Shown: in pieces, positions 56,631-64,000 of the stretch
Layout of the letters: the number at the start of each line of letters is the position of its first letter
Numbering within the stretch: the first letter of the stretch is position 1
NCBI RefSeq assembly: GCF_020405225.1
Contig: NZ_CP084472.1
Location: 1,116,001 to 1,180,000 of the forward strand
DNA: 64,000 nt
Origin: Natrinema sp. DC36
Lineage (GTDB): Archaea; Halobacteriota; Halobacteria; Halobacteriales; Natrialbaceae
Reading direction: 5' to 3'
Translations under genes and position numbers: made by a program
The notes under the pieces: generated by a model
Seen by the model: only the letters and a program-made list of their open reading frames with translations
Databases searched by the model: none
What the model was told of the DNA's origin: nothing

Positions 56631-56759
56631 ATGGTCCAGCCCTACGGCCGCTGTCAGCACTGCGGGGAGCGCCTCTACGCGCACATCGAGGGCGGGTACC
56701 AGTGTCTGAACTGCGATCGGCGGTTCACCGAGGAGGTCCTCGAGACGCAGCCCTCCTGA
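56631..56759 (+). CDS. 42-residue zinc-ribbon protein
   Basis: A short gene (MVQPYGRCQHCGERLYAHIE..., ending VLETQPS). Two pairs CQHC and CLNC, 17 residues apart, make a complete zinc ribbon that fills most of the protein. TATTTATC at 56594-56601 is ~30 bases before the ATG, so a leaderless start is expected. The function is unknown; such mini zinc proteins often regulate or bind RNA in haloarchaea. Confidence 0.72.
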   Translation: MVQPYGRCQHCGERLYAHIEGGYQCLNCDRRFTEEVLETQPS

Positions 56760-56962
56760 GCGACGGGGCCCGTTTCGGTTCGGGGAGGTTCATCGGTCCT
56801 CGAGCGAGTCGACGCGTAGCCTCGCTTGTGATACCGTTTCGCAGGTCCGTTTCGACGTTTGAGGCATGGCCCGACGCGTTTCGGTATCGGTGAAGAACCG
56901 ATGCGAAACCCGACGGGAATCGGACGATTTAACCCCTGCGAAGCTCTGAGACAGAGATGCGT

Positions 56963-57045
56963 GCGAGGGTAGCCAAGCGGTCAACGGCGGCGGACTCAAG
57001 ATCCGCTCTCGTAGGAGTTCGTGGGTTCGATCCCCTCCCCTCGCA
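56963..57045 (+). tRNA. tRNA-Leu (anticodon CAA)
   Basis: An 83-base class II tRNA: acceptor GCGAGGG/CCCTCGC, anticodon stem GCGGA/TCCGC around CTCAAGA (anticodon CAA), a variable arm TCTCGTAGGAGTTCG-like and T arm GTGGGTTCGATCCCCTC. GATTTAACC ~36 bases upstream may be its TATA box. No intron is seen. Confidence 0.95.
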
Positions 57046-57060
57046 CTCACCACAGTGCGC

Positions 57061-57081
57061 GGCAAGACGGAGCGTCTTGCC
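57061..57081 (+). terminator. Hairpin after tRNA-Leu
   Basis: GGCAAGAC and GTCTTGCC form a perfect 8-bp stem with loop GGAGC, 15 bases after the tRNA. There is no T tract, so a processing or terminator role is uncertain. Confidence 0.4.
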
Positions 57082-57254
57082 CTCGCAAACTTCTGATGTC
57101 GACCGTACCCTGACCGAGCTACTGTTACCGCTACCGCTCCAGCTACTGGTTCATCAAACGTGTCCGACGAGAGTGTCCGCTCGAGGGGCCCGACGACGGT
57201 GGCTCGAGGCGCGTAGTACGACCACTTTTCACTCACGCCCGTCGAGGATGGGCC

Positions 57255-58058
57255 ATGTACGAACCCGAATCGGACCCCGATCGCGCGGCCGTCGCGGCTC
57301 GAGCGGCGAGCGATGGGGCCGCCGTCGCGGCCGACTCGTTTCGAACCGATCTCGCCGTCGAGGAGAAAAACGGCAAGACGGACGTCGTGACGCAGGTCGA
57401 TCGCGACGCACAGGAGACCGTCATCGAGACCATCCGCGAGGCGTTCCCGGACGATCCGATCGTCGGCGAGGAGGAAGACGCGCTGAAGGAGGTCCCCGAG
57501 ACCGGACCGGCCTGGATCGTCGACCCCATCGACGGGACGAATAACTACGTCGACGGTACTCGAGCGTTCGGGACCGCCGTCGCGGCCGTCGTGGACGGCG
57601 AACCGGTCGGCGCCGCGTTCGACTGTCCCGCCCTCTCCGATACCTACCACGTCGGTCCCGAGGGCGCGTTCCGAAACGGCGAGGTGCTGTCGGTTAGCGA
57701 CTGCGCCGATCCGGAGGCGGCTACCGTCTGCCCGACGTTCTGGTGGGACTTCGACCAGCGCGATCAGTACGCTGCGGCCACACGCGCCGTCGTCCAGCGG
57801 TTCGGCGACATGCGCCGCTTTGGCTGCGCCCAGCTCGAGCTGGCGATGGTCGCCTCGGGCGCGCTCGAGGGGACGATGACCAATTTGCGAGCGAACTCGT
57901 GGGACACCGTGGCCGGCGTTCAGTTGATCCGCGAGGCCGGCGGTGTCGTGACCGATCTCGAGGGCGACCGCTGGCGACACGATAGGACGGGGATCGTCGC
58001 CTCGAACGGCGGGATTCACGACGAACTGCTCGCGGCGGCCCGCGAGATCGAAGGCTGA
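57255..58058 (+). CDS. Inositol monophosphatase/fructose-1,6-bisphosphatase family protein
   Basis: A 267-residue Mg-dependent phosphatase: IVGEEED (Glu72/73), DPIDGTNNYVDG (Asp90, Asp93), and near the end RANSWDTVAGVQLIREAGGVVTDLEG with the third Asp. Archaeal members hydrolyse inositol phosphate, fructose bisphosphate or NADP. A CACTTTTCAC box lies ~30 bases upstream. The frame is clear from ATG at 57255. Confidence 0.93.
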   Translation: MYEPESDPDRAAVAARAASDGAAVAADSFRTDLAVEEKNGKTDVVTQVDRDAQETVIETIREAFPDDPIVGEEEDALKEVPETGPAWIVDPIDGTNNYVDGTRAFGTAVAAVVDGEPVGAAFDCPALSDTYHVGPEGAFRNGEVLSVSDCADPEAATVCPTFWWDFDQRDQYAAATRAVVQRFGDMRRFGCAQLELAMVASGALEGTMTNLRANSWDTVAGVQLIREAGGVVTDLEGDRWRHDRTGIVASNGGIHDELLAAAREIEG

Positions 58059-58527
58059 GTGGCTGGTCGGATATAGTCGGAATTGACGGTTCTCGAGGCG
58101 GGGTTCGGATGTGGACGTTCTCTATAGTAGCCACTGCAAGTCAATGCACACCTGATCGCACGACAGCTGTGCGATCAGTATGTAAATAGTTGCAGTTGTT
58201 ACTATAGCATCGTGAATGGAGCAGTCGGTTCTGATAGGGCTGAATGGGAAGAGGTGTCCTGCTATCGTGGCAACAGGGAATCGCCACACCCTCCCCAACC
58301 GATTCGCTCACTCGCATGCTCGTTCGCTCATCCCTCGCACGATATCGTCGACCGCCCTCACTGACGCTCGGTCGGCCGCCAGCGCGCGCCACCGCACGCC
58401 GGTTGACCAGTCTCGAGTGATGTATTTCTCTCTTCTACTGGGAATTCTTCGACGAACCCGATCGCGGGGAACAGTCACTCGCGTTGAAAATCGGAAACGG
58501 TAAGCGGCCCCCACTACGGGATTCGGT
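58059..58527. other. Intergenic region with palindrome E and degraded-looking DNA
   Basis: The stretch is 469 bases. Copy E of the family 1 repeat lies at 58122-58207. The part 58260-58410 (CCTCCCCAACCGATTCGCTC, ACTCGCATGCTCGTTCGCTC and so on) is repetitive in wording and looks like dispersed haloarchaeal DNA, perhaps an old mobile-element scar. No credible gene is seen. Confidence 0.5.
58122..58207. repeat. Imperfect palindrome, family 1, copy E (best inner stem)
   Basis: Ends CTATAGTAGCCACTGCAAGT and ...TTGTTACTATAG. The centre is a perfect TGATCGCAC/GTGCGATCA hairpin with loop GACAGCT. It is 86 bp long and downstream of the phosphatase gene. It is the clearest representative of the family. 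Confidence 0.88.
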
Positions 58528-59655
58528 ATGGACGATGTCATCGACCGGTTCGGGGCCGAGCGCGTCTGGGTCGCGACCGTTGCCAGTCTCGCCGCCGCGG
58601 TGGTCCTCGGCGCACTCCTGTTCCCACAGCGGATCTACGTCGAGATCATCTGGCAGTACTTCTGGGGCCCGGTCGTCGCCGACGCCCACAGCTGGAACTG
58701 CGCCACGTTAGTCGACGGCCAGGCGGTATCCTGTGCCGAAGCCCCCGCCAACGCCAGCCCGACCGCCGAACCCGGCTATACGTTCGTCTCCTACGCCGGC
58801 TACATCCCGACACTGGTCCTGATGCTGACCGGGGTCATCTTCCTCGTTCGCCGCCTCGAGATCGAGCGCTACCGCGCGGGCTTTTTCGCGCTGTTCCCGT
58901 TCATGCTCTTCGGCGGCGCGCTGCGGGTCGTCGAGGACGCCAACGCCGCGGCCTTCGTGTACACCGGAGAGATGGCCATCGACCTGCCGTGGTCCGGTTT
59001 CATCATCAGCCCGCTGATCTACTTCACCGTCTTCTTCGTCGCGCTGTTTGCGGTCGTGAGTTCGGTCTGGCTCGAGCGAAACGACTACGTTTCGGGCTAC
59101 GAGTACCCGCTGGCCGGGATCGGAACGACCCTGCTGACGGTGACGGTCCTCTTCTTGGCCTACACGGCCGCGACGAAGGAGTACGCGGAGTTCTACCCGC
59201 TCGTTCCGCTCGTCATCCTCGTCGGCGCGACGCTGACGACGGCGATCACGTGGGTCGCACTCGAGCGGTTCGCGCCGGAACTGAACCGCGGGACGCGATA
59301 CATGGGGATCGTCGTCATCTGGGCGCACGCGGTCGACGGCGTCGCGAACGTCATCGGCCTCGATTGGGCGACCTCGCTCGGACTCCCGGCGAACCTCGTT
59401 CCGAAGCACCCGATCAACCGGGCGATCGCGAACACGACGGCCGACGTGCTTCCGGCCGATATCGTCTCGATCACCGGCTCGGCCTGGCCGTTCCTGCTCG
59501 TGAAGATCGCCGCCGCCGTCTTCGTCATCTGGATCTTCGACGAGACGGTCTTCGAGGACAGCCCGCGCTACGCGATCTTGCTCATGATCACCGTCGTCGC
59601 CGTCGGCCTCGGTCCCGGCACCCGCGACATGCTGCGGGCGACGTTCGGCGTCTGA
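58528..59655 (+). CDS. DUF63 family membrane protein
   Basis: A 375-residue polytopic protein (about eight helices) found in most archaea. Recognisable are [71 protein letters not shown] and [18 protein letters not shown], with conserved His/Asp/Glu residues in membrane loops. The molecular role is not known; a membrane enzyme is possible. Confidence 0.88.
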   Translation: MDDVIDRFGAERVWVATVASLAAAVVLGALLFPQRIYVEIIWQYFWGPVVADAHSWNCATLVDGQAVSCAEAPANASPTAEPGYTFVSYAGYIPTLVLMLTGVIFLVRRLEIERYRAGFFALFPFMLFGGALRVVEDANAAAFVYTGEMAIDLPWSGFIISPLIYFTVFFVALFAVVSSVWLERNDYVSGYEYPLAGIGTTLLTVTVLFLAYTAATKEYAEFYPLVPLVILVGATLTTAITWVALERFAPELNRGTRYMGIVVIWAHAVDGVANVIGLDWATSLGLPANLVPKHPINRAIANTTADVLPADIVSITGSAWPFLLVKIAAAVFVIWIFDETVFEDSPRYAILLMITVVAVGLGPGTRDMLRATFGV

Positions 59656-59793
59656 GCAGCTCGCTTCAATTTTCCGACGGCTCGAGTCCTATAATCACAC
59701 GCCGGATTCGAGCGTCTCGAGGCTGACAAACCGCCGAAACGAGTTTCCGTTCGAAAATATCACAGCGTCGGTCGGTTCAATGACGGCCGACCG

Positions 59794-61995
<2,202 letters not shown>

Positions 61996-62292
61996 AAGAT
62001 TCTGTTTCGGTGCCCAAGCTATTCCCGTGCGGGAACTGCTGCCATCTCGGACTATCGAGAGAAGTACAGCACTGGACTTGGTACTTATAAACGGCCACGA
62101 CTGAAATAGGTGTGGTCCGCACAGTTCCGCTCGCCAATAAGTCCCGACTACGAACGGGAACGCGATCGCATCGAGCAGTCGATCGCTCGCCGAAGCGGTC
62201 TCGAGAGGACGAGACGGTACTGATCGGCCCGCGGAAACGCCCGCTCGTCGTTTCGGGAACGCATTTACAACCGCGGGCTCTACCCTGCCGTA

Positions 62293-63201
62293 ATGACTGA
62301 CGAGACCGATACCGCGACCGCGGGCTGGTTTTCGGATCTGCAGCCGGGGGATCTCGAGGCTGCCGGCGACGCCATTACCGAAGGCGAGGCCGATGCGCCG
62401 CGGGAGTGGCCCGCCGTCGCCGTCGAAGCCGGCTACACCCACTCGAGAGAGGACTACTACGACCGGCTTCACGAGGCGACGATGGCCGCGACTCGAGCGG
62501 AGGTGCGCGAGCGCGAGCGAGCCGACGATCAGCAGTTGGTCCACGCGATCAGAGCGATGGACGACTGCAGTCGGACGGCGAACGAACTCGCCGAGCGCCT
62601 GGCGGAGTGGGCGGGCACCGTCGACCCCGACGCCGGAACCGGCACCGAGTACGCACGTACGTTGGCTCGCGGCGAGAGCGAGGACGGACTCGAGGACCCT
62701 GCAATCCGCTCGCTCGCCGAACGGGTGGCCGGCCTCGCGGACGAGGCCGACGAGCTACGCGAGTTCGTCGAGCGCCAGACGCCGGCCGTTGCGCCGAACC
62801 TCTCGGCGCTCGCCGAGCCCGTGCTGGCGGCTCGCCTGATCTCCCTCGCGGGCGGGCTCGAGGCGCTCGCGAAGAAACCGAGCGGAACGGTGCAGGTACT
62901 CGGCGCGGAGGACGCGCTGTTCGCCCACCTGCGGGGGCACGCACCCTCACCCAAGCACGGGATCATTTACACGCACGACGCGGTTCGGGGCACCCACCCC
63001 GAAAACAGGGGCTCCGCGGCGCGTGCGGTCGCGGGCAAACTCGCCATCGCGGCCCGCGTCGATCACTACTCGGGCGAGTCGAAACCCGAACTCGAGGCCG
63101 AACTCGCCGAACGGATCGAGACGATTCAGTCGCGGACGGTGGACGACGATACGGACTCCGACGATGGCAGTGCCGATACCGGAGGTGCCGACGATGAGTG
63201 A
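62293..63201 (+). CDS. nop5: Nop5 (Nop56/58 homologue) of box C/D RNP
   Basis: A 302-residue scaffold of the C/D guide RNP. The Nop domain is clear: [61 protein letters not shown] in outline, then [24 protein letters not shown]. The N-terminal part is short and the coiled coil acidic. The tail is Asp/Ser-rich. It overlaps fibrillarin by eight bases; the two work together with L7Ae to 2'-O-methylate rRNA and tRNA. Confidence 0.93.
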   Translation: MTDETDTATAGWFSDLQPGDLEAAGDAITEGEADAPREWPAVAVEAGYTHSREDYYDRLHEATMAATRAEVRERERADDQQLVHAIRAMDDCSRTANELAERLAEWAGTVDPDAGTGTEYARTLARGESEDGLEDPAIRSLAERVAGLADEADELREFVERQTPAVAPNLSALAEPVLAARLISLAGGLEALAKKPSGTVQVLGAEDALFAHLRGHAPSPKHGIIYTHDAVRGTHPENRGSAARAVAGKLAIAARVDHYSGESKPELEAELAERIETIQSRTVDDDTDSDDGSADTGGADDE

Positions 63202-63826
63202 GCTTCCGGCGGGCGTCGAGCGACGCGCGTTCGACGGGGTCGAACGGCTGGCGACTCGAGGGGAGCCCGTCTACGGCGAACCCACCGATGGTGAGTGGCG
63301 CGCGTGGAACCCGAATCGGTCGAAACTGGGTGCGATGCTCGAGCTGGGAATGGAGACCGACCTCGCAGGCGGTGAGACCGTACTCTATCTGGGTGCCGCG
63401 AGCGGGACGACCGTGAGCCACGTAGCCGATTTCGCCGGGCCGACCTACGCCGTCGAGTTCGCCGCGCGGCCGGTTCGAGACCTGCTCGAGGCCGCCGAGA
63501 GCCGCGATCGGCTGTTTCCGCTGCTGAAAGACGCCCGGAAACCCGAGACCTACGCCCACGTCGTCGAGTCGGACGCGGACGTGATCGTCCAGGACGTCGC
63601 GACGCGCGGGCAGGCGCGGGTGGCGCTCGAGAACCGGCGCTTCTTGGCCGACGACGGCCGGCTACTGTTGGCTGTCAAGGCTCGGAGTGAAGACGTGACT
63701 CGAGAGCCGTCGGCCGTATTCGAGGACGTTCGCGAGGAACTTTCAGCGGGGTACGAGATTGTGGAGACGCGGGGGCTCGAGGAGTATCACGCGGATCATC
63801 TCGGGATCGTCGCGCGGCCGCGATAA
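63194..63826 (+). CDS. flpA: Fibrillarin-like 2'-O-methyltransferase
   Basis: A 210-residue catalytic subunit of the box C/D RNP. Motifs: RAWNPNRSKLGAML, the SAM site VLYLGAASGTTVSHVADF, VYAVEFAARPVRDLL-type second strand, VIVQDVATRGQARVA with Asp, and the catalytic Lys in LLLAVKARSEDVTREP. ATG at 63194 overlaps the end of nop5; the frame from 63023 is a shadow. Confidence 0.95.
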   Translation: MSELPAGVERRAFDGVERLATRGEPVYGEPTDGEWRAWNPNRSKLGAMLELGMETDLAGGETVLYLGAASGTTVSHVADFAGPTYAVEFAARPVRDLLEAAESRDRLFPLLKDARKPETYAHVVESDADVIVQDVATRGQARVALENRRFLADDGRLLLAVKARSEDVTREPSAVFEDVREELSAGYEIVETRGLEEYHADHLGIVARPR

Positions 63827-63829
63827 ATT

Positions 63830-64000
63830 CTAACTCGAGCGATTTTCCAATTCTCTCGCATCGAGATTGCCCTTCAGGTACCTCTCTCCGGCTTCAGTAA
63901 TCGTGTAAACGCCGTTCCCGATATTTTGAGTCAGACCGTAGCCCTCGAGTTTCATGCAACGGTTGTTAATATGTTGTCGCGAGAAAGGAATGGGGCCTTC
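63830..64000 (-). CDS. Winged-helix (PhiH1-repressor-like) protein, 5' end outside window
   Basis: Fifty-six codons to the stop at 63830; the frame is open at the right edge. The visible part is a wing region: PIPFSRQHINNRCMKLEGYG, then LTQNIGNGVYTITEAGERYLKGNLDAREL. It resembles the haloarchaeal PhiH1 repressor-like family, which binds DNA as a winged helix. The N-terminus cannot be seen. Confidence 0.65.
   Translation of the reverse strand, partial: EGPIPFSRQHINNRCMKLEGYGLTQNIGNGVYTITEAGERYLKGNLDARELENRSS

Noticed and set aside
61996-62544. N-terminal extension of the CDC48 ATPase
   Set aside because: [16 protein letters not shown] at 61995 matches the family start; the upstream part is low in similarity and runs through the promoter and the opposite-strand nop5 gene.

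Overview
The window comes from a halophilic archaeon (class Halobacteria). The 16S rRNA begins ATTCCGGTTGATCC, the rRNA operon has the order 16S, tRNA-Ala(TGC), 23S, 5S, proteins are very acidic with many Asp, Glu and Arg residues, coding DNA is GC-rich, and AT-rich TATA boxes commonly lie 25-30 bases before a start codon, as expected for leaderless transcripts. The gene set (dodecin, Bat-type HTH, HalOD1, TrmB, twin-arginine lipoproteins, Nop5/fibrillarin) agrees. The general look and the dispersed palindromes suggest Natrialbaceae (Natrinema/Haloterrigena-like), but that is inference. The window looks chromosomal. I found no transposase, integrase or CRISPR array.

Layout. 1-4416: sugar ABC uptake operon (two permeases and a Tat lipoprotein binding protein) with a TrmB-family regulator. 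4556-17340: mixed housekeeping genes: MscS channel, two UspA proteins, PLP aminotransferase, membrane hydrolase-like proteins, dodecin, IscA-type protein, hisD, and a DrrAB-like ABC exporter. 17341-23240: rRNA operon with tandem promoters, processing stems and a terminator. 24328-32325: aerobic respiration cluster with divergent coxB and coxA, coxC, a manganese catalase and a geranylgeranyl-reductase-like flavoprotein. 32552-43901: 2-hydroxyacid dehydrogenase, UspA, HalOD1/Bat-like pair, asd, ribosomal protein S17e, a CitG-like/DUF447 pair, cupin, a possible SLOG/TIR-like protein facing a winged-helix gene, and a NOL1/NOP2-type RNA methyltransferase with a separate PUA-like partner. 44041-59655: amidase, aldo/keto reductase, PP-loop protein, GCS2-type ligase, SDR, PQQ-type sugar dehydrogenase, CGYS glutaredoxin, AstE/ASPA peptidase-like protein, DUF309, tRNA-Leu(CAA), inositol-phosphatase family protein and DUF63. 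59794-64000: CDC48 AAA ATPase, nop5-flpA operon and a truncated winged-helix gene.

The most notable signals are not in the large genes. (1) Five intergenic copies of an imperfect palindrome, about 80-125 bp, share ends like CTATAGTAGCCACTG and an inner TGATCGCACGAC. Two bracket a 42-codon membrane-protein gene, two bracket the cox cluster, and one reaches into the promoter of a Bat-like regulator. (2) A second palindrome family has two copies. (3) Three unrelated genes (coxA, a uspA and a small membrane gene) are each preceded by a 16-17 codon, arginine-ended mini-ORF that starts where a leaderless transcript should begin and ends in an ATGA overlap with the gene. (4) A run of GC-rich hairpins lies in frame inside the PUA-like protein. 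All assignments come from reading the sequence; no database search was possible.
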